A DNA stretch of 24,076 nt from JBBDIO01 sp040880365 (GTDB lineage: Bacteria > Chloroflexota > Anaerolineae > Caldilineales > Caldilineaceae), in NCBI GenBank assembly GCA_040880365.1, contig JBBDIO010000167.1:1-24076 (forward strand), given 5' to 3'. Each line of letters opens with the position of its first letter. Position 1 is the first letter of the stretch. The notes below the pieces were generated by a model that worked only from the letters and a program-made list of their open reading frames with translations, searched no databases and was not told the DNA's origin. This document shows, piece by piece, positions 1-8,791 of this stretch. A program made the translations under genes and the position numbers.

Positions 1-942
1 ATAGCGCACCCGCGGGTCCACCACGCCATATAACATATCGACGACCACATTGATCACCACAATAATCAATGCATAGACCACCATGATCGACTGGAGCATG
101 GTATAGTCGCGCTGTTTCATCGCCCCGACCATGAGCTTCCCCAGGCCGGGGCGGTTGAAGACGATTTCCGTCATCACCGAACTCCCGATGAGGCTCACGG
201 TGAAAATCCCCACAATGGAAACAATGGGGATCATGGCCGAACGCAGGGCATGGCGCACCAATACGACACGCTCCTCCAGCCCCTTGGAACGCGCCGTCCG
301 CACATAATCCTCGCTCAGAATATTGAGCATGGCCGAGCGGGTCATGCGTGTAACATACGCGGTCATAATCAGGCCCAGCGACACAGACGGCAAAATCAGG
401 TGATAGATGATACTGCCCCAATCGCCGGGTGTGCCCGCGCCTACCACCGGAAACCAGCCCAGGCGCACGGAAAAAATCAGCATCATAATAATACCGAGAT
501 AGAACGCCGGCACCGATAGCCCCGCCAGCGAAAAGACGCGCCCCATATAATCTACAGCGCTATTACGGCGCAGCGCGGTCACAATGCCCAGGGGCACCCC
601 AAAGATGATGCCCAGAAAGATGGAGGCGATTGTCAGATGCAATGTATAGGGCAGCACAAAGATGATCTGCTCGGTCACCGAAACGCCGGTAATCAGCGAA
701 CGCCCCAGATCGCCCTGAAGCAGATCCGTCAGAAAGCGCACATATTGCACATAGAGCGGCACATCCAGCCCCATGCGCACGCGCAAAGCTTCCACGGCAT
801 CGGGTGTCGCAAAATCGCCCAGTGCAGCCTGCGCCGGATCACCGGGCAAGACCCGCACAATCACAAACACCAGGGTCAGTACGGCCCACAAAGTGGGGAT
901 CGCCAACAAGAGGCGGCGGAACATGTATTTTAGCATGGGCAT
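1..942 (-). CDS. ABC transporter permease, DppB/OppB type (3' end cut by window start)
   Basis: My reading of the minus strand gives 314 codons from an ATG at 942 with no stop before base 1; the last residues read DPRVRY, which in this family lies at or within a few residues of the C-terminus, so almost the whole protein is present. It is an inner-membrane permease subunit of a dipeptide/oligopeptide/nickel-type ABC importer. A first membrane segment lies at residues about 9-30, followed by the typical extracytoplasmic stretch with LPGDPA (32-37). Further hydrophobic segments lie near 95-123, 138-160, 182-200, 240-262 and 285-307. The cytoplasmic EAA loop that contacts the ATPase is clear at about 211-240 (EDYVRTARSKGL). 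It follows the binding-protein gene after 99 bp that contain a hairpin. The partner permease and ATPases are presumably beyond the window. Alternative starts are ATG at 936 or 924; the Shine-Dalgarno is weak. The substrate is inferred only from family. Confidence 0.93.
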   Translation of the reverse strand, partial: MPMLKYMFRRLLLAIPTLWAVLTLVFVIVRVLPGDPAQAALGDFATPDAVEALRVRMGLDVPLYVQYVRFLTDLLQGDLGRSLITGVSVTEQIIFVLPYTLHLTIASIFLGIIFGVPLGIVTALRRNSAVDYMGRVFSLAGLSVPAFYLGIIMMLIFSVRLGWFPVVGAGTPGDWGSIIYHLILPSVSLGLIMTAYVTRMTRSAMLNILSEDYVRTARSKGLEERVVLVRHALRSAMIPIVSIVGIFTVSLIGSSVMTEIVFNRPGLGKLMVGAMKQRDYTMLQSIMVVYALIIVVINVVVDMLYGVVDPRVRY

Positions 943-965
943 ATCCGCAAAAACAGAAAGACAAA

Positions 966-1012
966 AGCGTGCCCTTTCCTGCAAACCAGCGGTCTGACGG
1001 AAAGGGCACGCA
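966..1012 (-). terminator. Hairpin between binding protein and permease: attenuator or partial terminator
   Basis: A perfect 13-bp inverted repeat pairs 967-979 with 999-1011 (GCGTGCCCTTTCC against its complement) with a 19-nt loop. On the minus strand the stem is followed by TTTTGTC and further T-rich sequence. It sits 30 bp after the binding-protein stop and 24 bp before the permease start. In ABC importer operons such a structure commonly stabilises the upstream mRNA or terminates part of the transcripts, so that binding protein exceeds permease. The T-tract is interrupted, so full termination is unlikely. Confidence 0.7.
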
Positions 1013-1041
1013 ACCTTTTACCTACGGTAACAGCACCCTTG

Positions 1042-2697
1042 CTAGCGGGTGATCGTGGTCTGTTCGGTGATCTGCGGGTTCAGATTCAACACGTTGACCA
1101 GGGGATGACCATAGTCCACACTAGTGCTGCGGGCATAGACCTGGTTTTGATAGAGCAGCGTATGCGAAGCCATATCTTCCAGAATCTGCACCTGGGCCTC
1201 GCGCCACAGCTCGATCTGGCGTTCGGCATCGGTTTCGGCGCGCGCTTCTTCAATCAAATCGTCGATCTGATCATAGTGCGAGAAGTTCGTATCCGGGCTG
1301 GCGCCAGTGCTGACGCTGGAATCGGAATGGAAGAAACGGGTCAAATAGGCATCGGCATTGGGGCGATAGGCCACATAGAGCACAATCGGATTCGTGTTCA
1401 GGCGAATCTGGCTGTGCATACTGGCATGATCGACAACCTGCACCGACATATCAATGCCCACCTGCGACAACTGGGCTTGCAGACTTTCATAGGGTGCCCG
1501 ATAGGCGCGCATTTCCGAAGTCACAACCTCGATGGCAAAGCCATCGGCATAACCGGCTTCGGCCAGCAATTCCTGGGCGCGTTCCACATTATAGCTGTAA
1601 TCCAGCCCCAGCTCCTGGGTTTCTTCCAGCGTAAGGCCGCCGTCCATTAGCTGATGGGGCACGGGGGAATAGGAGATGGTCGCGACGCGGTCGCCAAAGA
1701 GCGCCTGGAATTCTTCCCGATCCACGGCATAGGCAATCGCCTGGCGCACCAGGGGGTCGTCCATGGGCGGAATCGACATGTTGAAATGAATGGTCAGCAA
1801 CTCGCCAACCCCAAACACATCCACGGCCAAAGCTTCTTCGGCGTCGGTGGATTCAATCCACTGCGCTTCGTCCAGACCGTCAATCACATCCAGCTCACCG
1901 GCGCGCAGACCCAGCTCGCGGCTGCTGATGTCGGGCATATAGCGCAGTTCAACGCTCGCCAGCGCGGGCGCGCCTCGCCAGTAATCGGCGTTGGCAGTCA
2001 GCACCACCCGGTCTTGGGGCGTGTAGCTCTGGAACATGAACGGCCCCGTTCCCACAGGGTGGGTTACCACATCGTCCGCCATCGCTTCATAGGCCTGGGC
2101 ACAGACGACAAACCCACCCGCATAGTCGGCAAACTTGGGCAGGAAAAGCACAGGCGAGACGGGCGTCTCCACACGTACTTCAACCGTATAGTCATCGATT
2201 GCCGCAAAGCTCATACCGGCATATTCACCGGCAAAGGCCGAAGTATCGGCGTTGGCGGCTTTGTTCAGCGAATAGACCACATCGGCAGAGGTTAGTTCAT
2301 ACGCGTCCGTGTTGGGTCCGGCATGACACATCACGCCTTCGCGCAGTTCAAACGTCCAAACCTGCTGCTCGCCATCCATGGTCGGTTCGGGAATTGCCGT
2401 CGCCAGGTCCGGTTCCAGAGCAGGCGCTTCGCCCGGCGCATAGCGAACCAGGCCGTTGAAGACCATGCTCACAACGGTGCGGTCGGGGGTAGAGGTTGCA
2501 TAGTGCGGATCCAGATTGCCGAGATCCGCGGCATCAATGCCAAAGCGCAGCGTTTCGCCACCTTCTGCCATTCCACCTTCTGCCATTGGAGCATCGTCCA
2601 TGCCAGTATCATCTGCGGGTGCCGGTGCCGCCGGCGCGCAAGCCGCCATCAACGCAAAAACCAATACGAGTACAGATATGGGAAGTAGTTTCCGCAT
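1042..2697 (-). CDS. ABC transporter substrate-binding lipoprotein, family 5 (peptide/nickel type)
   Basis: 551 residues. The start is ATG 2697, because AGAAGGAGAAACT lies directly upstream, a near-perfect Shine-Dalgarno; a reading from 2739 would put a non-signal-like stretch in front. A lipoprotein signal peptide spans residues 1-19 with lipid-attachment Cys20 (LMAAC). It is followed by an Ala/Pro/Gly/Glu-rich linker with an internal duplication (MAEGG twice, 38-47). The rest is a full-length SBP_bac_5 domain, with the N-terminal signature WTFELREGV near 114-122 and the VYSLNKA helix near 141-147. The role is capture of an oligopeptide-like ligand outside the membrane and delivery to the downstream DppB-type permease. 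C124 replaces the usual aromatic position in the WTF...G(V/T)xF signature, and a second Cys lies in GGFVVC; a disulfide is possible. The ligand cannot be read from sequence. Confidence 0.95.
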   Translation of the reverse strand: MRKLLPISVLVLVFALMAACAPAAPAPADDTGMDDAPMAEGGMAEGGETLRFGIDAADLGNLDPHYATSTPDRTVVSMVFNGLVRYAPGEAPALEPDLATAIPEPTMDGEQQVWTFELREGVMCHAGPNTDAYELTSADVVYSLNKAANADTSAFAGEYAGMSFAAIDDYTVEVRVETPVSPVLFLPKFADYAGGFVVCAQAYEAMADDVVTHPVGTGPFMFQSYTPQDRVVLTANADYWRGAPALASVELRYMPDISSRELGLRAGELDVIDGLDEAQWIESTDAEEALAVDVFGVGELLTIHFNMSIPPMDDPLVRQAIAYAVDREEFQALFGDRVATISYSPVPHQLMDGGLTLEETQELGLDYSYNVERAQELLAEAGYADGFAIEVVTSEMRAYRAPYESLQAQLSQVGIDMSVQVVDHASMHSQIRLNTNPIVLYVAYRPNADAYLTRFFHSDSSVSTGASPDTNFSHYDQIDDLIEEARAETDAERQIELWREAQVQILEDMASHTLLYQNQVYARSTSVDYGHPLVNVLNLNPQITEQTTITR

Positions 2698-3080
2698 ATA
2701 GTTTCTCCTTCTAAAGATATAAATTTGAACGGTCAACAACCGAAGACCGCTTGTTCACGCCTAGTTCACTTTACCCAATGGCAAACAGGGATTGTCTTGC
2801 GTCGGTCGCGCTTGAGAATACGACCCGAATCCTGCCCCACCGTGTATAACGGGGGTATGCCGGGGCAGCACATTCATAACGTCAAGATAGATAGTCAGAG
2901 TGCAAACGGAGATAACCGCCACACCCTCGACACACTGAGGATGATAAACCCACACGTCCCGTCATCGAATCGCCTGATGCGACTGCACAACGTGAACCTG
3001 ACGTGCATTCCCACATTTTGTAAGGTCCCAAGCTTCTACACTACACAATCTCTTAGCAAAAGTCAAACTCGAAAAGAAAA
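2698..3080. other. Non-coding spacer of 383 bp between purN and the ABC importer
   Basis: No convincing gene is present. The plus-strand frame covering about 2725-3084 has no family resemblance and AT-rich third positions unlike the neighbours. The spacer must hold the end of the purN transcript (T-rich on the minus strand just after the stop at 3081, but no strong hairpin) and the promoter of the binding-protein gene. The strong ribosome binding site for that gene is at about 2703-2711. I could not identify a good -35/-10 pair; TTGACC (2731-2736 on minus) followed closely by TATATC has the wrong spacing. Confidence 0.6.
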
Positions 3081-3686
3081 CTAAAATTCTCCATCGCCTT
3101 CGGTCAGCCGTTGCAACGCATGGATCAAAACCTGATGTTCTGTCTGATGAATACGGTTGGTCAACGAATCCAGTGTATCGCGCGGATAAATGGGTACGGC
3201 CCGCTTTTCGATGACCGGCCCGCTATCCACACCCTGATCGGGGACCAGATGCACCATCACCCCGGTTTCGCGAATCTCCCCGCGCGCAAATGCCGCCCAG
3301 GCATCTTCAATGGCAGTTGCGCCCGGAAATTTACCCGGCAGCGCAGGATGCAGATTCACAACGCGATAGGGAAAATGGCGAATGAACGCATTGCCGAGAA
3401 TGTGCATCCACCCGGCCAGGATCACCCAGTCGGGCAGATAGCCCTTCACCAGGCGCGCCAGTTCGGTATCATAGTCGCGCCGGCTCTTGCCCGCGTCGCG
3501 AAATGGCTTCAACGGCAGATATTCAGTCGGAATGCCCGCCTTTTCGGCGCGTTCCAATCCATAGGCATTGCGCCGATTGGAAACCACCACCACCACATCC
3601 GCATCCAACGCCCGGCTGCGGATTGCATCGAGAATCGCCTGTAAATTCGTGCCATTACCCGAAATCAGAACTGCCAATCGACTCAT
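3081..3686 (-). CDS. purN: Phosphoribosylglycinamide formyltransferase (GAR transformylase)
   Basis: 201 residues, the usual length for the folate-dependent PurN. It transfers a formyl group from 10-formyl-tetrahydrofolate to GAR in step 3 of de novo purine synthesis, in the cytoplasm. The N-terminal phosphate loop is SGNGTNLQAI (9-18). The catalytic triad can be placed as Asn111 and His113 in NLHPALPGKFPG and Asp154 in QGVDSGP, matching Asn106/His108/Asp144 of the E. coli enzyme by position in the motifs. The start ATG 3686 is preceded by GAGGATGGGGA. It lies 176 bp downstream of purM on the same strand; purM-purN adjacency is common in bacteria and supports the call. Confidence 0.97.
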   Translation of the reverse strand: MSRLAVLISGNGTNLQAILDAIRSRALDADVVVVVSNRRNAYGLERAEKAGIPTEYLPLKPFRDAGKSRRDYDTELARLVKGYLPDWVILAGWMHILGNAFIRHFPYRVVNLHPALPGKFPGATAIEDAWAAFARGEIRETGVMVHLVPDQGVDSGPVIEKRAVPIYPRDTLDSLTNRIHQTEHQVLIHALQRLTEGDGEF

Positions 3687-3862
3687 CGTTCCCCATCCTC
3701 GTTGCCAATGGCGTTTAGCCGGTTAAAAATGAATGGTCAGACATAGAGCATCTGCAATTTGGTGATGTCGGCAGCGATTCACCGGCATGAACCGGCATGA
3801 AATCGGGCGGTGAGCGCAGCCCTGTTCAACCTGGACATCAAATTAAAAATTCCCACGCCCAA
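3687..3862. other. purM-purN spacer with a 10-bp tandem duplication
   Basis: 176 bp without a gene. It contains an exact tandem repeat of ACCGGCATGA at 3781-3790 and 3791-3800. No terminator with a T-tract is visible, so read-through from purM into purN is plausible. Confidence 0.6.
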
Positions 3863-4981
3863 CTACCCCAGCACAAAAGGCGCATCTTGCGCGCCGCGCG
3901 CCATCAGTTCACCCATCACCCGTGCGTCGGGCAGACAGGCTTGCACCGCATCGACCTGAGCGGCGTCGATGACCAACACCATGCCCATCCCCATATTCAG
4001 AACCCGATAGGCCTCGGCCTGCTCCAGTTCCGCCTTTTCCACAATATGCCCAAAGAGCGGACCGGGTTCCCAACGCGTAGGTTCCACACGCGCGGCCAGG
4101 TGTTCCGGCAAAATCCGCGGCACATTATCAAAAAACCCACCGCCCGTGATGTGCGCCAAGCCCTTGGGCAAAAGATCGGCCTGGGTCAAGTGGTCAATCT
4201 CCCCCACATAGCTGCGATGGGGCATCAACAGCGCCTGCGCCAGCGCAAGCTTTCCGCCGGCCCCGTTGTCGATAAACGTGTCCAAAAGCGCAGCGGCCCC
4301 GCCGGCATCACCCACAGCATCATCGCCGCCTGGCACCAGCGCGCGACGAATCAACGAATAGCCATTGGTATGTGGGCCACTGCTCGGCAGCCCCACCAGC
4401 AGATCCCCGGCGCGCATGGCCGTCTGATTGGGCAAAATTGCCGCGCGATCCACCAACCCCACAACGGCCCCGGCAACATCCAGCGCGCCCGGCGCATAGA
4501 CGCCCGGCATTTCTGCGGTTTCGCCCCCCAGCAAGGCACACCCCGCCGCGCGGCAGGCATCCGCCATGCCCATAACCACCTGTGCCACCACATCCGGCGC
4601 CAGCTTTGACGCGGCCACATAGTCGAGAAAAAAGAGCGGGCGCGCATTTTGCACCAGAATATCGTTCACACAGTGGTTCACCAAATCATGGCCGATGCCT
4701 TGCCAGATCTGGTTAACGCGCGCCGCATCGGAACCGCGCGCCGTTTCCCACGCGACAACCTGGGCCGCGAGCTTGACCTTGGTTCCCACTCCATCGATGG
4801 AAGCCACCAGCACCGGCGCATTGGGCAGATTGTTCAACGCAAACAAGCCGCCAAAACTGCCCACATCGGCCAGCACATTCGCCGAATAGGTCGAACGAAT
4901 AGCAGGCTTCATCTGTGCGACGGCACGATTGCCCGCTTCGATATCTACGCCCGCCGCTTTATAGCGCGAATCCGCTGTCAT
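3863..4981 (-). CDS. purM: Phosphoribosylformylglycinamidine cyclo-ligase (AIR synthetase)
   Basis: 372 residues, slightly longer than the typical 340-350. It makes 5-aminoimidazole ribonucleotide from FGAM with ATP, step 5 of purine synthesis. Family motifs in order: GVDIEAGNRAV near the N-terminus, the Gly-rich ATP-site block IDGVGTKVKLA, the GIGHDLVNHCVNDI helix, GGETAEMPGVY, SSGPHTNGYSL and the C-terminal ITGGGFFDNVPRIL. The start is ATG 4981 with AAGGA eight bases upstream; a TTG two codons earlier is possible but less likely. The upstream gene is an MFS transporter whose stop is 72 bp away, and purN follows. Confidence 0.97.
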   Translation of the reverse strand: MTADSRYKAAGVDIEAGNRAVAQMKPAIRSTYSANVLADVGSFGGLFALNNLPNAPVLVASIDGVGTKVKLAAQVVAWETARGSDAARVNQIWQGIGHDLVNHCVNDILVQNARPLFFLDYVAASKLAPDVVAQVVMGMADACRAAGCALLGGETAEMPGVYAPGALDVAGAVVGLVDRAAILPNQTAMRAGDLLVGLPSSGPHTNGYSLIRRALVPGGDDAVGDAGGAAALLDTFIDNGAGGKLALAQALLMPHRSYVGEIDHLTQADLLPKGLAHITGGGFFDNVPRILPEHLAARVEPTRWEPGPLFGHIVEKAELEQAEAYRVLNMGMGMVLVIDAAQVDAVQACLPDARVMGELMARGAQDAPFVLG

Positions 4982-5038
4982 ACCCAAATTCCTTGCCCGT
5001 CTTGCCTGCTGTGTCTAACCCGTTGTGTATATAAATCA

Positions 5039-5050
5039 TTGCGCGCGCAA
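5039..5050. other. 12-bp perfect palindrome TTGCGCGCGCAA
   Basis: A self-complementary site lies directly after the MFS stop (5054-5056) and 58 bp before the purM start. It could be a regulatory protein site or a small hairpin between the two genes. There is no T-tract, so it is not a canonical terminator. Function unknown. Confidence 0.4.
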
Positions 5051-5053
5051 ACA

Positions 5054-6435
5054 CTAGCCGGTGCGCACCGGTTTCACTTCGACTACCGGGTCGCGCGCCC
5101 TCAATGTTTCGGGCACCATCTTNNNNNNNNNNNNNNNNNNNNNNNNNNNNNNNNNNNNNNNNNNNNNNNNNNNNNNNNNNNNNNNNNNNNNNNNNNNNNN
5201 NNNNNNNNNNNNNNNNNNNNNNCCGGTTTCACTTCGACTACCGGGTCGCGCGCCCTCAATGTTTCGGGCACCATCTTTGCCAATATACCAGCCGCCGCCA
5301 ACCCCACCAGAGCGATCACCCAGGTGGCCGGCGAAAGTCCGACCACATCGGCAATCGAGCCGACCACCAGGGGCGCACCGCTAGACCCCGAATCGCCGAT
5401 CAGCCGCCACATGCCCAAAAATTCGCCCATAGATTCCTTGGGCGCGAGATCGGCCCCCAGCGTCAACATCGTACCCGACCCGATCCCATTGCCAAAGCCC
5501 ACGATCATAGACGCCGCCACCAGCCCGCCAAACGTGGCGGTAAACGGGATCAGCGCCATGCCCAATGCCTGGATAATAAAGCTGGGCACCATAGCATATT
5601 TGCGTCCAAAACGATCCATGATCAGGCCCGCCGGATAGAACATTGCCATATCCACCGCCGCCGCCAGCGTGACCACCAGGCCGATCGCATTCACATCCAG
5701 CCCCACCACATCCGCGGCATAGAGGGGAATAATCACCGTGCGTCCCGACCGAATCATCTGGGCACAAAGCTGTCCGATACCGGCTGTCGTCAAGATGCGC
5801 GCATGGGTGCGGAACAAGCCGACAAGATGGCGCGAATGGCCGCGCATCCCGCCCCGGTGTGCAATCTGTTCAGATTTGACTTCGACAATGAACAAAGCCG
5901 AAACGGCAAACGCCAACAGCGTGATTGCGCCAAAGACAAAAAACGGAAAGCGCAAACCCAACGACGCCGCCACCACACCGCCCACAAATGGCCCGGCAAA
6001 GGTGCCAATGCGCCCGATGCCGCCAAACGTGGCATTGGCCCGCCCCCGCTGATGCAGCTGGGTCACACTGGTAATATACGCATGGCGCGAAATATTCCAC
6101 AGCGCATTGCCCACGCCCGCAGCAAAGCCATAGATCACCAGTTCGGGTACCGACTGGGCAAAACCTTTGGCAGTGGTCGCCAGCCCCAGCAGCAGAACCC
6201 CGAACAACATGGCGCGTTTTTCGCCCAAACGCCCCAAAAGCACACCTGCCGGGATATCGCCGATCAGATTGCCAATCCCCTGGCTCGCCAACACCACCCC
6301 AATCAACGCATAGGAGATGTCGAACGACCGCGCATAGAGCGGCAAGATGGGAACCAGCATCCCGGTGCCAAAAGCCAGCACCATCGTCGGTACATAGACC
6401 GGCAACAACATACTGTCGCGCAAGGCATTCTTCAA
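5054..6435 (-). CDS. Major facilitator superfamily transporter (interrupted by assembly gap)
   Basis: A twelve-segment MFS permease. Motif A is recognisable in the loop after the second membrane segment (GVLLGRLGEKRAM) and repeated in the C-terminal half (GLIMDRFGRKYAM); the N-terminus has the typical PILPLYAR stretch. The reading frame runs into a 100-N gap (5123-5222) flanked by two identical 55-bp copies. When gap and one copy are removed, the frame stays open and ends VVEVKPVRTG at TAG 5054-5056, giving about 408-411 residues, normal for MFS. The start is uncertain: TTG 6435 has AGGAG eight bases upstream, whereas GTG 6444 abuts the AGGAG. The upstream gene is the second MFS-HEAT fusion, ending 70-80 bp before. 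Unlike those two it has no HEAT domain. MFS drug or sugar exporters share these motifs, and the substrate is unknown. Confidence 0.88.
5068..5122. repeat. 55-bp direct repeat, left copy, at edge of N gap
   Basis: Exact copy of 5223-5277. Both copies end or begin at the 100-N run. This is the pattern of two contig ends that overlap by 55 bp but were joined with a placeholder gap, not a biological duplication. Confidence 0.9.
5123..5222. other. Assembly gap, exactly 100 N
   Basis: Placeholder-length gap inside the 3' end of the MFS gene. The flanking 55-bp identity suggests that no sequence is missing here. Confidence 0.98.
5223..5277. repeat. 55-bp direct repeat, right copy, at edge of N gap
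   Basis: Exact copy of 5068-5122. It encodes the same C-terminal stretch of the MFS protein (VPETLRARDPVVEVKP region). Confidence 0.9.
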
Positions 6436-6514
6436 TCCCGACACTCCTCTAGCCTACCTGTCCAGCCTGCTAAAATGTTTAATAGACCTCGTACCCACCA
6501 AAAGACCTGCCCTG

Positions 6515-8791
6515 TCAACTGCGCATCCGCTGATCTACCTGCAATGTGTGCAAAGCCAGAATCAGATACTCCATGTGGTGATTCACATCATCCAGTTCGG
6601 CTTCATTTTCCAACTGCCGGGCACACTCCGACAAAATCAGATTACCGTGTTCGCTAAATTGCCGCTCCGAGCGGTTGCGGATCAACTCTGTCAGCAGATG
6701 CGCGCCGCGCACCAGTTCATTGCGGGCCATGGCTTCGGCACAGCGGTCGGCCAAACGCAGTTGGTCGCTGCCTCGGCGCACCCGCCGCCCCAGCTTGCGC
6801 CGATAACTGGAAATTGCCTGGGCCGTCGCGGTCGCGGGGTCGCTGCGCACCGTGCGCAACAGGCCAATAAAGTGATGTTCATCCCCCACCAGACGCGCCA
6901 GTGTCAAAGCCAGCTCCAGCCGCGCGCCTTCGTTGCCAATCGTCGCCAGCAGATGCAACACAGTATTGGTCGCTTCGGTATTGCCCAGATTGCCCAGCGC
7001 CGATGCATAGGCCATTTGCAGCCCCTTATCCGGCTCTGTATGCAGGCGCGCCAGCAAATCATTGGCAACCGTCGCGTCGCCCAGCGCGCCCAGCGCGCCC
7101 AATGCGCGCGCCGCATGTGCGCGAATCGAGCGGTATTCCGAATTCAGCGCGTGGTGCAGCGCGGGCGCGGCCTGCATATCGCCCAGACGACCCAACGCCC
7201 AGGCTGCCACCACCGTCAACGCCAGCTCGCTGCCTACCAATAATTTCTCCAACGCCTGAATCAGGCGCGGTTCGGGCATCATGCGCGAAATCGAAATAAT
7301 CGCCTCAAAGCGTACATTGAAGCGGGGATCTTCCAACGCCTCCAACAACTCATCCACCGTCAGCGGACTCTTGGCGCGTGCCAGGCGTTCAGTCATCAAC
7401 ACGGTAGAATGTTCATCTTTGGCCAAATGAAAGCGGATCATGGAACTCATGGCCAAAAACGGATTGCCCCGCAAAAAGACCCCGGCAAATTCCCCCATCC
7501 CAATCGATTTTTCCTCGCGCACACCCCGCAAGAGCGTAAAACTGATGAATGGCAGAAATAGGCCCATGAGAAAAATGGGCAGGAACGGATCGACATGAAA
7601 AATCCAGATCTGGAACCGCAAATTCTCAAAGAGGTCGAGCAAAAAGCCGCCGCTCAGCTGGCTGATGCCGCCAATGATGCCAATCCACGCGTAATAGACC
7701 GCCATATAATCGTTGCGCTTTTCGGGCGGCACAATCCGCACATAGAGCAAGCGCCCCGAGCCGATGCCCCAGCCCATATCCGCCACCCCCTGGAGCAGCG
7801 CGGCAAAGAGCGCGATGCCAAAACTGATGGTATCGCCATCGCGCGGCATGAGCATCCAGATCAACGGCAGCAACGCGCGCATCCCCATGCCGTAGAGCGA
7901 AACGGGAATGCTGCCATAGCGGTCGGCAGCCCAACCCCACAAATAGCCCGAAAGCAGCGTGCCGATTAGGGTACCCGATTGCAGCCACACCACTGCGCTT
8001 TGGCTCAGCCCAATCTCCTCGCGCAAAAAGAGGGGCAGAAACGAGCCAATCGGCACAGTCGCTATGATGATCAACGCAACACTTGCCAGATAAAAGACGA
8101 AATCGCGATCTCGAAGCGCGGTCATCAGATCGCGCCGGGATTTATCCTCCTCGCCTTCCACATGGGGGGGCATGGGCGCGCCGCCGGGAATTTTGAACGC
8201 CAGCCCCACCGAAATGGTGCCAAAGACCACACCAATGCCGATGAGCCACATAAACCCGGCCAGACCAGTGGTGCGCGCCAGCATGAAACTGCCGCCCGAA
8301 ACCGCCAAAAAGCCCACGCCGGTGGTGAAGATGTTATTAATGGCAGTATATTTGCCGCGCACACTATTGGGCACATATTCCTGCACCCAGGGAAAACTGG
8401 CCGTGACCCCCACCGAGCGCACCATAGCAAAGAGGGCGATCACCACGCCCACATACAGAATCGTCGCCTCGGAGCCATAGGCGTTCATCACCCACGGCGT
8501 AAAGACAAGACAGAGCGCGACCACAGTGCGCGCGGCAAAAAAGATGATGTAGGCGCGCTTATAGCCAATGCGCGCCACCCACGGCGCAACAAACAGCGCG
8601 GTGAGGCCAAAGAAGGGCAGGAATGAAAGCACCAGCCCCATCGCCGAACGACTCAGCCCCAATGCACTCAGAAACAGCACAAAAATGGAGCCAAAGAATG
8701 TATATTGCACAAAAACCGTATTGGCAACGTTAGACGAAATACTCCAGCGCAGGCCGCTCAGCTTTTCGACGGTCGTCAGTTCGGTGCTCAT
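6515..8791 (-). CDS. MFS transporter fused to C-terminal HEAT repeats (second paralog)
   Basis: 758 residues. Residues about 15-425 form a polytopic MFS domain with many hydrophobic segments; motif-A-like AADRYGS lies near 288-293 and FPWVQEYVPNSVRG at 133-146. A conserved connector (FAGVFLRGNPF, 435-445; SPLTVDELLEALEDPRFNVR, 475-494) leads to a soluble all-helical region of HEAT-type repeats at about 485-645 (AAWALGRLGD, HAARALGALG, AYASALGNLG), then a charged helical tail. The start ATG overlaps the TGA of the preceding paralog (ATGA at 8788-8791), indicating translational coupling. The HEAT part should face the cytoplasm if the MFS topology is standard; it may bind a partner or gate transport. 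Nucleotide translocases of the TLC family also occur fused to HEAT repeats, but the DRYGS loop favours ordinary MFS. Substrate unknown. Confidence 0.9.
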   Translation of the reverse strand: MSTELTTVEKLSGLRWSISSNVANTVFVQYTFFGSIFVLFLSALGLSRSAMGLVLSFLPFFGLTALFVAPWVARIGYKRAYIIFFAARTVVALCLVFTPWVMNAYGSEATILYVGVVIALFAMVRSVGVTASFPWVQEYVPNSVRGKYTAINNIFTTGVGFLAVSGGSFMLARTTGLAGFMWLIGIGVVFGTISVGLAFKIPGGAPMPPHVEGEEDKSRRDLMTALRDRDFVFYLASVALIIIATVPIGSFLPLFLREEIGLSQSAVVWLQSGTLIGTLLSGYLWGWAADRYGSIPVSLYGMGMRALLPLIWMLMPRDGDTISFGIALFAALLQGVADMGWGIGSGRLLYVRIVPPEKRNDYMAVYYAWIGIIGGISQLSGGFLLDLFENLRFQIWIFHVDPFLPIFLMGLFLPFISFTLLRGVREEKSIGMGEFAGVFLRGNPFLAMSSMIRFHLAKDEHSTVLMTERLARAKSPLTVDELLEALEDPRFNVRFEAIISISRMMPEPRLIQALEKLLVGSELALTVVAAWALGRLGDMQAAPALHHALNSEYRSIRAHAARALGALGALGDATVANDLLARLHTEPDKGLQMAYASALGNLGNTEATNTVLHLLATIGNEGARLELALTLARLVGDEHHFIGLLRTVRSDPATATAQAISSYRRKLGRRVRRGSDQLRLADRCAEAMARNELVRGAHLLTELIRNRSERQFSEHGNLILSECARQLENEAELDDVNHHMEYLILALHTLQVDQRMRS

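Noticed and set aside
2725..3084. 119-codon plus-strand frame in the purN-ABC importer spacer
   Set aside because: No recognisable protein features, AT-rich third positions, and it runs into the purN terminus on the opposite strand.
5068..5277. 55-bp direct repeat as a mobile-element target duplication or attachment site
   Set aside because: Both copies end exactly at a 100-N placeholder and removing one restores a normal reading frame, so it is an assembly artefact.
5101..6657. Long plus-strand open frames opposite the MFS gene and through the N gap
   Set aside because: They are shadows of the minus-strand gene, with Arg/His/Gln-rich composition and X residues from the gap; no family resemblance.
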